A stretch of 64,000 nucleotides of DNA. It comes from Peribacillus simplex NBRC 15720 = DSM 1321. Its GTDB lineage: Bacteria > Bacillota > Bacilli > Bacillales > DSM-1321. A program made the translations under genes and the position numbers. Below are positions 1-8,965 of the stretch, piece after piece. The notes under the pieces are model-generated. The model saw only the letters and a program-made list of their open reading frames with translations. It was not told the origin of the DNA and searched no databases. Where the stretch lies: contig NZ_CP017704.1 in the NCBI RefSeq assembly GCF_002243645.1, positions 528,501-592,500 of the forward strand. The letters run 5' to 3'. Every line of letters starts with the position of its first letter. The stretch's first letter is position 1.

Positions 1-1481
1 TCCACTTTACTGAAATCAGCCTCTTGCAATGGAATCATTTTTGTTCTCTTTACGATTTTATAACCTAGAAATGCCAGGAAAAATAAAGGAAGCCCGATAT
101 AAGAAATTAAAATTCCATACCAATCAATCTCAGGGCCGAAAAAAGCAGAGTAATTTTGTCCCAGGATAGCCGTAACACATAAAAATGTTGCTAATATCGG
201 ACCGAATGGATACCATTTTGATACATAAGGTAAATCTTTCAAATCTCTTCCTTGTGCAATGAACGCCTTCCGGAAACGATAATGTGTAATCGAAATTCCT
301 AACCAGGATATAAATCCGGATAAACCTGCAGCATTTAATAACCAAGTATAAATAGTGCCTTCACCGAAAAGAGAGGTAAGAAAAGCTGCCATCCCAACGA
401 TGGTAGAAAAGTACACAGCGTTCACTGGAATGCCGCCTGAATTCACTTTTTTTAGAAACGAAGGGGCTTTTCCTTCTTTAGCCAGCACCCAAAGGACCCT
501 AGAAGCTCCGTACATTGCGGAATTGCCCGCAGAAAGAACAGAAGTAAGAATTACCACATTCATAACGGAGGCAGCGATAGCAAGCCCTGCGTTTTGAAAA
601 ACTAGAGTGAAGGGACTTACCGCAATATCTTCAATATCCGAGCTTAACAAACGCGGATCATTATAATTGATTAAAAATCCAATCACGATTATCGCCAATA
701 CATAAAACAAGAGCAGTCTCCAGAAGATTTGCTTAATAGCCTTTGGTATATTTTTTCTTGGGTTTTCACTCTCGCCGGCCGCAATTCCTACTAACTCTGT
801 GCCTTGAAAGGCAAACCCAACCACCATAAAGACGCTTATAACGGATAAAAAGCCTCCTTTAAACGGTGCCTCTCCTTTGGTGATATTTTCAAAACCTACG
901 GCATCCCCTCCCATGATTCCTACAATCATTAATAACCCTACTGCTATAAAAATGATAATCGTCAAAACCTTTATAATGGCAAACCAGAATTCAGATTCTC
1001 CATATCCTTTTACCGATAAAATATTCAGGCCAAATATGATTGCAAGAAATAATGCGCTCCAAATGATGCCCGGAACAGAAGGCAGCCAATATTTCATAAT
1101 CAGGGAGGAAGCTGCTAATTCAAGAGCGACTACGATTGCATTGTTATACCAATAGTTCCATCCGATCGCAAATCCTAATGCCGGGTCGACAAACCTTGAT
1201 GTATAGGTACTGAAAGAGCCTGTAATAGGAATGAGGGCAGCCATTTCGGCTAAACTTGTCATCAGAAAAAAAACCATGATTCCGGCAATTATATAGGCAG
1301 CTACAGCCCCTCCAGGACCCGCAGTATGAATAATGGAACCGCTTGCTAAAAATAGTCCCGTTCCAATGGTTCCGCCGATTGCAATCATGGAAAGATGCCT
1401 TGGTTTCAGCTTGCGCTCCAGTTGTTTTTCATCAGTGGCCGCTTGGCCACCAGTTTGTGATGTTTGTGCGGTATTTTCCAT
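1..1481 (-). CDS. APC-family amino acid permease, LysP-like (3' end outside window)
   Basis: Cytoplasmic-membrane permease for amino acid uptake, probably basic amino acids. I translated the minus strand from the ATG at 1481, which has an AAGGGGTG ribosome site; about 493 codons lie in the window and the stop lies beyond base 1. After a roughly 30-residue polar N-terminus comes the APC signature GGTIGTGLF (residues 36-44), then about twelve hydrophobic segments, including a stretch FAFQGTELVGIAAGE-type around the middle that is typical of the AAT/LysP group. The family length is about 490 residues, so only the tail is missing. It lies just downstream of an amidohydrolase on the same strand, with 35 bp between them, so the two may be co-transcribed. 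Family is clear; substrate is inferred. Confidence 0.88.
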   Translation of the reverse strand, partial: MENTAQTSQTGGQAATDEKQLERKLKPRHLSMIAIGGTIGTGLFLASGSIIHTAGPGGAVAAYIIAGIMVFFLMTSLAEMAALIPITGSFSTYTSRFVDPALGFAIGWNYWYNNAIVVALELAASSLIMKYWLPSVPGIIWSALFLAIIFGLNILSVKGYGESEFWFAIIKVLTIIIFIAVGLLMIVGIMGGDAVGFENITKGEAPFKGGFLSVISVFMVVGFAFQGTELVGIAAGESENPRKNIPKAIKQIFWRLLLFYVLAIIVIGFLINYNDPRLLSSDIEDIAVSPFTLVFQNAGLAIAASVMNVVILTSVLSAGNSAMYGASRVLWVLAKEGKAPSFLKKVNSGGIPVNAVYFSTIVGMAAFLTSLFGEGTIYTWLLNAAGLSGFISWLGISITHYRFRKAFIAQGRDLKDLPYVSKWYPFGPILATFLCVTAILGQNYSAFFGPEIDWYGILISYIGLPLFFLAFLGYKIVKRTKMIPLQEADFSKV

Positions 1482-1516
1482 AAAACACCCCTTCATTAAT
1501 TTTTAAAGTGAAAAAT

Positions 1517-2647
1517 TTATTCTCCTGCCGCCATAATTACTGTGTTAATTAAAATTTTCGTTCCATAAATAAGTGCTTCTAGATTAAATTTCATATCCGG
1601 ATGGTGCAGACCAGGCGTTAAATCGCAGCCTAATCCTATCATGGTTGCTTTTATATCAGGATTTTGGGCTGTATAAAAATGAAAATCCTCTCCTCCTTGA
1701 GAAACACAGACTGGAACAACATTTTCCGTCCCAAGTATATCTCCTATTGCAATTTCAGCCACCTTTATGGCTTTTTCATGCAAGCTCGCCGCTGGGACGA
1801 ATTCCTCCGCAGACCAGGAGATAGATGTTTCAGTTTGTTCCATTGTCTGGTCAATAGCTTCCAGTGTTAAGCGGTTTAGTTCATTCATAACATCATTTGA
1901 CTGAGCTCTGGCATCAATTGCAAAGACAGCTGTTTCCGGGATAACGTTTGATGCTTTGTTGTTTGTTTCAAATTGAGTCATTTTGATAGAATAAGGAGTT
2001 TCGGTTTCCAGATTAATCTGCTGTAACTTTTGGACAAGCAAAGCTGCTGCGTCGATGACATTTATTCCATCTTGCGGACGGGATGCATGGGCCTGAATAC
2101 CTTTGATTGTTCCCTTTATTGTTTCGGCAGAGCCATGGACAATGACGGGGGAAGCTTTCATATAAGGAACCTCCGAACTGGGTCTTACATGTACCCCGAA
2201 TAAATATGTAACATTCTCCAATGCGCCATCATTGATCATTTGAAGAGCGCCTTCTCCTTTTTCTTCCGCAGGCTGAAATATAAATCGGAGAGTGTGTTTA
2301 GGCCGGATTCCACTGGAGGCAATGGCCAATGCTGTATATAAAACCATTGTGCTATGTGCGTCGTGTCCACATGAATGATTGGCCTTTACAACACCATCTA
2401 CTTCCTGAACAAGCGCATCCATATCAGCCCTTAATGCCACAACCTTTTTTGAGATGCCTGGAATCTCGGCAATGATTCCATAATGGCTTTGAAATGTTTT
2501 TAGGGTTATTCCCGCTTTCTTAAGACATTTAATTATATAGCTAGACGTCCTTTCCTCCTGCCAGCTTGGCTCAGCCAAAGAATGCAGGTCATGGTAGGAC
2601 TTTTTCAATGATTCTTGATTCACATCAATATATTGAATCGGGTTCAT
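1517..2647 (-). CDS. M20-family amidohydrolase (AmhX-like aminoacylase)
   Basis: Cytosolic metal-dependent amidohydrolase of the M20D group, which hydrolyses N-acyl amino acids or related amides. Visible metal and catalytic motifs are RADMDAL (73-79), CGHDAH (93-98), QPAEEKGEG (125-133), GVHVR (151-155), GGEDFHFY near 320 and GLHHPDMKF near 345. The order and the 376-residue length are normal for the family. The ATG at 2647 follows an AAGGAGGAGGTG ribosome site. It sits between a permease and an RpiR-type regulator on the same strand, which suggests uptake and deacylation of an acyl-amino compound. B. subtilis AmhX is the closest named relative I recall; exact substrate unknown. Confidence 0.85.
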   Translation of the reverse strand: MNPIQYIDVNQESLKKSYHDLHSLAEPSWQEERTSSYIIKCLKKAGITLKTFQSHYGIIAEIPGISKKVVALRADMDALVQEVDGVVKANHSCGHDAHSTMVLYTALAIASSGIRPKHTLRFIFQPAEEKGEGALQMINDGALENVTYLFGVHVRPSSEVPYMKASPVIVHGSAETIKGTIKGIQAHASRPQDGINVIDAAALLVQKLQQINLETETPYSIKMTQFETNNKASNVIPETAVFAIDARAQSNDVMNELNRLTLEAIDQTMEQTETSISWSAEEFVPAASLHEKAIKVAEIAIGDILGTENVVPVCVSQGGEDFHFYTAQNPDIKATMIGLGCDLTPGLHHPDMKFNLEALIYGTKILINTVIMAAGE

Positions 2648-2693
2648 GATGATGCACCTCCTCCTTTACATGAATTTTAACTTTATTAAAAAC

Positions 2694-3548
2694 TCATTCA
2701 TTAAACACTTCATAACTTGAATATAGCCTTTCTAATTTTTGCTGATGGGTGTATATCCGTTTTGCGTCTTTTTGATGTATGCCTGCAATAACCAAGTCCA
2801 ATAAGCTAATAACGGAAGCGATTGAATTGGTTCCGGTTTCTGCGTTTTCTTCAGTTGTCAGTGCAATATCAGAGATGCGGCCAATAGGTGACAGGAGGCG
2901 GTCTGTAACTGAAATTAAAGAAACTCCTTGTTCTTTGGCACACTCCGCAACTTTTAATGTTTCATTCGCATATCTTGGAAAGGAAAAAACCACTACTACA
3001 GACTTGTTAGTGAGATTACAAAACTTTTCATAGAAGTCACCTGTTGGTGAACATAAACTTACATTTTCCCTTAATGAACTTAGCGTATAGGAGAACCAAT
3101 AGGCGGCGGCATGGGAAATCCGATGCCCTGCAATTAAAATTTGGTCAGCCTCGATCAGGACATCGACTGCTTTCCATATATCCTGAACGTTCGTATGATC
3201 TAATAGATGTCTTAAAATATGAACTTCGTTTTCTATCACTTTGGTAAATGGATCTTGCTTGTCATCAATGCGGAGAACGGAATCATTATTGGATAAGTCT
3301 ATTTGATTTTGGTGCAGCAGCTGCTTTTGAATCCTGGCCTGCATTCTACTAAATCCTTCAAATCCTAAGGAATAGGAAAACCGAATGACAGTCGTTTCAC
3401 TAACCTCCGCTTCCCTACCAATTTGAAAAGCCGTTTTAAAGGCGGCTTCATCCAAATTTTCAATCAGGTAAGCGGCAACTTTTTTTTGACCTGCCGATAG
3501 ATGGTCAAATTTTTCCTTTACTAATAATTTAAAAGGAAGATGTTCCAA
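2694..3548 (-). CDS. MurR/RpiR-family regulator with SIS domain
   Basis: Predicted DNA-binding regulator of 284 residues. Residues 1-77 form the RpiR-type helix-turn-helix (LSAGQKKVAAYLIENLDEAAF, then SETTVIRFSYSLGFEGF). Residues about 105-240 form a SIS phosphosugar-binding fold (ILIAGHRISHAAAYWFSYTL, VVVVFSFPRYANETLKVAE). The start is a TTG at 3548 with an AAAGGGG ribosome site. It lies 46 bp upstream of the amidohydrolase on the same strand, so it probably controls the amidohydrolase/permease genes. Regulators of this family usually sense sugar phosphates, for example amino sugars; with an amidohydrolase next door, an acetylated amino compound is a reasonable guess. Confidence 0.85.
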   Translation of the reverse strand: MEHLPFKLLVKEKFDHLSAGQKKVAAYLIENLDEAAFKTAFQIGREAEVSETTVIRFSYSLGFEGFSRMQARIQKQLLHQNQIDLSNNDSVLRIDDKQDPFTKVIENEVHILRHLLDHTNVQDIWKAVDVLIEADQILIAGHRISHAAAYWFSYTLSSLRENVSLCSPTGDFYEKFCNLTNKSVVVVFSFPRYANETLKVAECAKEQGVSLISVTDRLLSPIGRISDIALTTEENAETGTNSIASVISLLDLVIAGIHQKDAKRIYTHQQKLERLYSSYEVFNE

Positions 3549-3755
3549 AATATAACCCCTTTCCGATGAATCAAATACTTCTTTTTAATAAAATGAAGAA
3601 GGTAATACTTCTTTGTTTTATACACTATCACAATTTAATTAGAAATAGAAGAAGGTTTTTGATTTTTTTGATAATTGTTAATTTCAAATTTCTGAAAAAA
3701 ATCACCATTTAGATAATAAGCAAAAAAACTATAAGATGGTAAGCAAATCCGAAGC

Positions 3756-4200
3756 TAAAAAAACATTACAGTTGATTTCAGAAATCCGCTCCCTTTCCGC
3801 CGACATTCTGCCAAGCCTCCTCGCCGCAAGCGTCTGTGGGGTCTCGGCTAGCCAGTTATTCGGCAGGAGTGTCATAAATTTCTTCAATCCAATGAAGGTT
3901 TCATCCATATAAAAAAGTAAAAAAACATAAATGATAACCAAGTTTTCTTTTAAAATCATAGAGCATTCGGAAGTTTGCCTACAATTTTTTTCTATAAAAC
4001 ATTCCAGTTGATTGTAACGGAAGGTACGAGACTCCTGCGGGAAAAGCGCGTCTAGGGGAGACCCCGCAGGCGCAAGACGAGGAGGCTCCCAGGACCGCCC
4101 GCGGAAAGCGAGTGCCTGGAGTGGAAATCAACGTTCTAATTTTACAAACCCTCAAAAAAAACATTCCAGTTGATTTCAAAAATCTGCTCCCTTCTTCATT
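3756..4200. repeat. Copies of a GC-rich hairpin repeat (REP-like) with shared borders
   Basis: A GC-rich imperfect hairpin of about 130 bp lies at 4003-4136, opening with TTCCAGTTGATT and closing with AATCAACG. A degenerate copy lies at about 3764-3875, and a border fragment at 4160-4194. The border ACATTCCAGTTGATT, or ACATTACAGTTGATT, occurs three times (3762, 4000, 4160). Repeats of this kind are scattered through Bacillaceae intergenic regions. The clustering explains the otherwise gene-free 3549-4304 stretch; short open frames here are not genes. Confidence 0.7.
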
Positions 4201-4304
4201 GTTTAATTACTTTATTTGTAAAGTTAACAACTTCATTGACATTTAATATCTAGATATATGTTAGAATATTCTGTAGTTTCAACTTATTCAAGGGGGACAA
4301 TTTA

Positions 4305-4721
4305 ATGGGGGAATTATTTAAAGGAAACGAACTTATACAAGTTTTAACAGAGGGAAAACAGCCTCCGAATTGTGATTTAACGTTACAGATTGAAGCAAAT
4401 TATGCCCAGGATGGAATTGCGAGGGGACTATGGAAAGTAGATGAAAAATTTATAAACGGAAATGGTGTAGCAATGGGTGGGTTTGTCACTTCTGCAGCAG
4501 ATATTATAATGGCTTATGCGATATCATCTAAATTAAGTATCGGACAATCCTTCGCATCCATTGATTTACATACTACCTTTCATCGACCAGTAAAATTAGG
4601 AGACGTACAGGTTGAAGCAAAAGTAGACCGAATCGGAAAAAAAACTGCTTATGTACTCGCAGATTTATACCAAGATGATAAAAAAGTGGCAAGCGTTGTG
4701 TCATCAGTTATGGTCCTTTAA
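4305..4721 (+). CDS. PaaI-type hotdog-fold thioesterase
   Basis: Small acyl-CoA thioesterase of 138 residues. The hotdog signature is the central GNGVAMGGFVTSAADIIMAYA (about 51-72), the helix that carries the nucleophile-activating residues in PaaI-like proteins, followed by SIDLHTTFHRPVKLGDVQVEAKVDRIGKKTAYVLADLYQ-type strands, normal for the family. The ATG at 4305 has an AAGGGGGAC ribosome site. It stands alone on the plus strand and is followed at once by its own hairpin terminator. Likely role is release of CoA from aryl- or short-chain acyl-CoA; substrate unknown. Confidence 0.8.
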   Translation: MGELFKGNELIQVLTEGKQPPNCDLTLQIEANYAQDGIARGLWKVDEKFINGNGVAMGGFVTSAADIIMAYAISSKLSIGQSFASIDLHTTFHRPVKLGDVQVEAKVDRIGKKTAYVLADLYQDDKKVASVVSSVMVL

Positions 4722-4728
4722 ACCAGAT

Positions 4729-4775
4729 AAAAAAGCATGTTGCACAAAAAAGCCCTTCGTAACATGCTTTTTTCG
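4729..4775 (+). terminator. Rho-independent terminator after thioesterase
   Basis: AAAAAAGCATGTT pairs with AACATGCTTTTTT across an 18-nt loop, giving a stem followed by a T run 8 bp after the stop codon. Confidence 0.85.
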
Positions 4776-4893
4776 TTTAGATAATTCGATAATATCTCTT
4801 CACCAGTTGCAATTAGATAAACTTATTTCTAGGAATTAAAGAACTCTGAAGAACGGCTCACAAGATATATATTTTCTTTGGAAAGACCCATCA

Positions 4894-5466
4894 TCAAACT
4901 AACCATCGCAGCACAGGGCTTTTGAGATCCAGAGTGAATAGACCGTAATCAATGACGACCATTTCATCATTCTCGTTATATCCGACATTTTCTAAACGCA
5001 AATCTATTGGTATAATACCGTACCTCAGGAATTTTAATTCCAACTTGATCAGTTTCGTATATTCCTTGATTGCAAACGGCACTTTCGTGTCAACCTTCTT
5101 CATGATAATCCAGCCCGTCCCATACTCCTTAACCGGACAAAAATACTCTTTGACTTCCTTATTACAGTTATTATATATATAGGCTTCATTTGCATTACTT
5201 ATTAATCCTACTTCTGAAAATGCAACTTTTAATATATAGCCATTATTTAAATCATAGACGACTCGGTTAAATCCATGCCCAAGGATTTTATACTTGAACT
5301 TTAGCGTTTTTCTGGCAGTAGACATTTTTTGTCCAGCGGTTTTATAAAATTGGAATTTCCCCATTTGAGATATCCAGGACTCAATGGCTTTTATCTCTTG
5401 CCGGGACAGCATTGTACTTTTATTCGGCTGATGTATCCTTTCCTTATCATTGGTAATTGACCACAT
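4894..5466 (-). CDS. Small protein-kinase-fold protein, function unknown
   Basis: A 190-residue protein with a reduced kinase-like fold. It has a glycine-containing nucleotide loop (LGHGFNRVVYDL, about 62-73), a strand with a possible ATP-lysine (GYILKVAF), a catalytic-loop-like IDLRLENVGY (about 155-164) and a metal-binding-loop-like VVIDYGL (about 171-177). The expected HRD aspartate is replaced by the order I-D-L-R-L-E-N. It is much shorter than a full Ser/Thr kinase (about 270), so it may be a minimal kinase or an aminoglycoside-phosphotransferase-like relic. Its stop is followed by the plus-strand thioesterase region. Function not assigned. Confidence 0.6.
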   Translation of the reverse strand: MWSITNDKERIHQPNKSTMLSRQEIKAIESWISQMGKFQFYKTAGQKMSTARKTLKFKYKILGHGFNRVVYDLNNGYILKVAFSEVGLISNANEAYIYNNCNKEVKEYFCPVKEYGTGWIIMKKVDTKVPFAIKEYTKLIKLELKFLRYGIIPIDLRLENVGYNENDEMVVIDYGLFTLDLKSPVLRWLV

Positions 5467-5905
5467 TCCCTAAACGTCTCCTTTTTTTAAAAATTTGTTA
5501 CTAGAGAGATGGTTTCTAGGGATGAAAAAACAAGCACATAGAAGATCCATAATAAAGAAAAGATTTTTGCAGCAGTTTTTCATGAACGGCAAGAATTTTC
5601 ATAAGTAAGGGTATGCTATTTGTCGTTCTTATGCCATATTCATCATCCATGGCTCCATTACAGATCATGTTCTCAGTTTTTCAAGATTTCCCCTTCGTTA
5701 TATGGTATGACTTTATTATTAAACGGCTTGTACGGTAGCTGATAAATCATTATCATGGACAGGGAACTTCGAATTGTTTGGAGGAACATGGAAATTATTC
5801 TAGTAATCAAAAGGGTCAATCTTCAGGTACTCTTCTTTCCTTCATTTTCAAAAAAATGGTATATTATACTTTGACATCAATGGTTTACGACAAGGAGTGA
5901 TGTAG
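5467..5905. other. Intergenic stretch, no convincing gene
   Basis: About 440 bp. I see an AT-rich promoter-like box (TATATTATA near 5860) that could serve the gene beginning near 5907, and a 28-codon frame at 5788-5874 with a GGAGGAAC ribosome-like site. The peptide has no recognisable features and I do not call it. Confidence 0.4.
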
Positions 5906-5906
5906 T

Positions 5907-6698
5907 ATCCGTAAAAGATGGATCATTTCAACAATTGTTGGATTATTGCTTATTTGTTTAAGTGTAATTGCCTTCAATTATTTCGAGAGCGATAAAACTG
6001 AAAAAGGGAAAAATGCGGAAGCCAAGGAATCCAAAATTCCTGAGGTGCAGGAATATGGCGGAAACCATCTTGAAAAAGTCGGCGATAAGGTTCGCCAAAA
6101 AAATTGGGGAACATTCACATTACTAGAAACGAAGTCTATTAATGAGTCATTTGAATTGGCACCCATGGTCATCACAATCAAGGATATCCGCAGGATTCAA
6201 TTATCTTCACTCACAGATGAAGTAAAAGAGGAGCTCAAGTCCTATACGGGATTGAGTTTTGATGAGGCCTATTCGATATACTATAAAGAGAATTTATCCA
6301 TGGAGGAAATCGATCAACAGGCTGCGTTTTCTAAAACGGATATTGATGAAGAGGTTTTTTATCTAGAGATAACTTATTCTGTTGAAAATAAAGATTCGAA
6401 GGAACTTCAGTTCTTCAGCATGGAAAATGTTACTTTCAATGATGATCTTACATATGATGTGCCTTCTAAAAATTTCATCCATTTTGGAGATACGTTTATG
6501 GGGACAAAAAAAGTAAGTCGATCAGATTACCAACCAGGAGAAACAAGAAAAGGCACAATTGGCTTATTGGTTGATCCCGAGGAAAACTTCGAACGGCTCG
6601 ATTCCTTTTCATTCACTACCGATGATATAGCGGATGGTGAGTCTCATGAATTATTGGTGGATGGGACTTCATTTGAAATTCCCCTAAAAGGAAAGTAG
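5907..6698 (+). CDS. Membrane-anchored extracytoplasmic protein, unknown; apparent ATC start
   Basis: Unknown protein with one N-terminal membrane anchor (KRWIISTIVGLLLICLSVIAF) and an acidic soluble domain of about 220 residues, probably outside the cell. The frame is open back to a TGA at 5898. A strong ribosome site, AAGGAGTG (5892-5899), is spaced correctly for codon ATC at 5907; no ATG, GTG or TTG lies between it and the TTG at 5946. Starting at 5946 would cut the positive residues and half of the membrane helix, so I prefer 5907. Either the gene uses a rare AUC start or the start codon has mutated. The body resembles the DUF4352/DUF5067-like immunoglobulin-type lipoproteins only loosely. 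Ends before a terminator. Confidence 0.6.
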   Translation: MRKRWIISTIVGLLLICLSVIAFNYFESDKTEKGKNAEAKESKIPEVQEYGGNHLEKVGDKVRQKNWGTFTLLETKSINESFELAPMVITIKDIRRIQLSSLTDEVKEELKSYTGLSFDEAYSIYYKENLSMEEIDQQAAFSKTDIDEEVFYLEITYSVENKDSKELQFFSMENVTFNDDLTYDVPSKNFIHFGDTFMGTKKVSRSDYQPGETRKGTIGLLVDPEENFERLDSFSFTTDDIADGESHELLVDGTSFEIPLKGK

Positions 6699-6724
6699 TT
6701 TTATAGTCTATAAAGATATGATAG

Positions 6725-6778
6725 AAAACCCTAAATAAGGGGAACCTCGAAAAAAGGTTTCACTTTTTTAGGGTTTCA
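6725..6778. terminator. Terminator between convergent genes
   Basis: AAAACCCTAAA pairs with TTTAGGGTTT, enclosing a nested GAACCTCGAAAAAAGGTTTC hairpin. It lies between the plus-strand protein ending at 6698 and the minus-strand ligase ending at 6808, and can serve both. Confidence 0.75.
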
Positions 6779-6807
6779 TATGAGCTCCCTAACGATAACT
6801 GATATGC

Positions 6808-8406
6808 TTATCTCTCCCCGGCAGTAGTGCTCTGCGTTCCTTCCTCCATTAATATTCTACGCAATATTTTCCCAACAGCTGATTTTGGCAGTTGTTCCCT
6901 GAACTCAAAACTTCGCGGCACTTTATATCTGGCCAGTCGTTGCACGCAAAACTCCCTGATTTCCTGCTCCGAGACTGACTTTCCTTTCTTTAAAACTATG
7001 GCCGCTTTTACCGTTTCCCCACGGTATGAATCCGGAACTCCATATACACATGTCTCTTTTACGGCTGGATGCTGATAAATAATATCTTCGACTTCGATTG
7101 GATAAACATTATAACCGCTTGCAATAATCATATCTTTCTTCCTGCCTACGATATAAAAATATCCGTTTTCATCCATCGTCGCGATATCCCCAGTGTAAAG
7201 CCATCCATCCCGCAAAGCCGTTGCCGTTTCCTCTGGATTTTTCCAATACCCCTTCATTACTTGCGGACCTTTAATGATCAGTTCGCCAATTTCCCCTGCT
7301 GGCAATTCATCAATGCCTGTTTTCAAATCGACGATTTTAGCATCGGTATTAGGGTAAGGAATTCCGATACTTCCTGTTTTTTTCTGACCTATAACTGGAT
7401 TGCGGTGGGTAGTGGGTGAAGTTTCCGACATTCCAAATCCTTCTAATATTGTAACCCGTAATTTTCTTTCGAACTGATGAATGATTTCTATCGGGAGCGG
7501 CGCTGAACCACAGCTGCAGTACTTAAAGCAACTTAAATCGTCCGCCGTTAAATCCGGGTGATTCAGTAAAGCAATATACATGGTCGGGACACCAGGAAAA
7601 ATAGTTGGCCGATGTTTTCGAATCAAATCTACCACCTTGTTTATTTCAAATTTCTCTATTGTGATATAAGTTGATCCGGCATAAATAGCGCTATTCAATC
7701 TTCCATTACCAAACACATGGAATAATGGGGTCAATCCAAGCATCCGTTCGCCAGGCCTTTGGAGTTTAAGGGCATTTGCCGTGAAGGCAAAGTCTTGATA
7801 TACATTCGAGATCAAATTAAAATGCGTGAGCATGACCCCTTTTGATTTCCCTGTAGTCCCCCCTGTATATTGAAGTACAGCCACAGATTCCTTGGGATCG
7901 ATAGCCAGAGCAGGAAGTTCCATATATTTCCTTGATAAATCCGTTCCAGTTTCCATTAATTGTTCGGCAGATATGAACGTTAACCTTTCAGAGAAACTTG
8001 TTAGCACTAATTTTTCCCGATGTTCCTCACGTCCAATGAACCAATCGGCTTCTGAATCCCGTAATATATAATCCAATTCACTCGACTGATACAGTGGGTT
8101 CACTTGAACAACCACACCTCCCAAACGATGAATAGCATAATAGGCAATGATATATTCTAGACAATTTGGCAGCATGATTGCTATACGATCGTCTTTTTGA
8201 AATCCACGGTTGTATAAATACACAGCAAAACGATCTGAGGCACTCTTCAATTCCATATATGTCATTTCCCTCTCCCCATCTATTACAGCTTTGCAGGTTG
8301 GGTAATGTCGGGCTGAACGTTCCAGGAGCCCATATAATGACAATAATGGAATGTCAATTTCAGCAGGAGTTTCTTTCGGATAAAATCCATGCCAATTTCT
8401 AGTCAA
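6808..8406 (-). CDS. Long/medium-chain acyl-CoA ligase (AMP-binding), last gene of acyl-CoA operon
   Basis: ATP-dependent acid:CoA ligase, forming acyl-AMP and then acyl-CoA in the cytosol. The 532 residues carry the P-loop YTGGTTGKSKGVMLTH (about 181-196), GFGMSETSP (about 322-330), the hinge region WLYTGDIATMDENGYFYIVGRKKDMI (about 405-430) and the C-terminal catalytic lysine in LPKSAVGKILRR (about 508). The start is TTG at 8404-8406 with a GAGGTG ribosome site. It is the most downstream member of a seven-gene minus-strand set and a paralogue of the ligase at 14175. Two ligases in one operon suggest two acid substrates or two steps of one pathway. Substrate is not deducible from sequence. 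Confidence 0.9.
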   Translation of the reverse strand: MTRNWHGFYPKETPAEIDIPLLSLYGLLERSARHYPTCKAVIDGEREMTYMELKSASDRFAVYLYNRGFQKDDRIAIMLPNCLEYIIAYYAIHRLGGVVVQVNPLYQSSELDYILRDSEADWFIGREEHREKLVLTSFSERLTFISAEQLMETGTDLSRKYMELPALAIDPKESVAVLQYTGGTTGKSKGVMLTHFNLISNVYQDFAFTANALKLQRPGERMLGLTPLFHVFGNGRLNSAIYAGSTYITIEKFEINKVVDLIRKHRPTIFPGVPTMYIALLNHPDLTADDLSCFKYCSCGSAPLPIEIIHQFERKLRVTILEGFGMSETSPTTHRNPVIGQKKTGSIGIPYPNTDAKIVDLKTGIDELPAGEIGELIIKGPQVMKGYWKNPEETATALRDGWLYTGDIATMDENGYFYIVGRKKDMIIASGYNVYPIEVEDIIYQHPAVKETCVYGVPDSYRGETVKAAIVLKKGKSVSEQEIREFCVQRLARYKVPRSFEFREQLPKSAVGKILRRILMEEGTQSTTAGER

Positions 8407-8474
8407 TTTTTTTCACACCTCACTCTTTTCTAATAAAATGGAACATAGGCAAGCCAACTTTGATCATTCTTGCC

Positions 8475-8879
8475 TCATTTTTCACGAATGATTTTAAAAA
8501 TTCCTGTGCCCTTTGCAATGATGTTGCCTTCAGTATCTTTTATTTCTCCTTCAGTAAAGGCAATTTTGTATCCTTTTTGAAGGACTTTTGCTTCCGCAAA
8601 TAATTCCCCGCTCGATATGCTAGCTAAATAATGTACAGTTAAACTTGTCGTCACGACTTTAGATTTGGTAACGGAGCGAGTCACCATTCCTAGTATGGTA
8701 TCCAGCATGGTAGCATGAATGCCCCCGTGCAGTGTTCCATTAACATTAAGTAAATGTTCTTCAATGTTTAACTTTATAGTTACATTCCCTTCTTCAAACC
8801 GAATGATTTCAAACCCTATATGTGAAAAGAATGCACTACTTTCGAATTGATTCCGAATATCCTCCACTTCAACAGGCAA
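8475..8879 (-). CDS. PaaI-family hotdog thioesterase
   Basis: A 134-residue hotdog thioesterase. The motif LNVNGTLHGGIHATMLDTILGMV (about 44-66) is the PaaI-type HGG motif, with the aspartate in the following helix. In aromatic-acid and beta-oxidation operons such enzymes hydrolyse stalled acyl-CoA intermediates and free trapped CoA. The start is TTG at 8879, immediately downstream of an AGGGGGAGG ribosome site. It lies between a ligase and a thiolase on the same strand (68 and 86 bp gaps), fitting an operon role. Confidence 0.85.
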   Translation of the reverse strand: MPVEVEDIRNQFESSAFFSHIGFEIIRFEEGNVTIKLNIEEHLLNVNGTLHGGIHATMLDTILGMVTRSVTKSKVVTTSLTVHYLASISSGELFAEAKVLQKGYKIAFTEGEIKDTEGNIIAKGTGIFKIIREK

Positions 8880-8965
8880 TCTTCCTCCCCCTCACTTTTG
8901 CGCGATTAAACTTATATACGGAAAGGAGCAGAAACGTATGGGGTTTCCACTCCTTTATCCTTGGC

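Noticed and set aside
130..1155. Open frames on both strands inside the permease
   Set aside because: They are out-of-frame shadows of the LysP-like gene, with no ribosome sites and improbable composition.
3979..4179. 66-codon frame rich in R, S, C and P
   Set aside because: It is the GC-rich hairpin repeat read as protein; it has no ribosome site.
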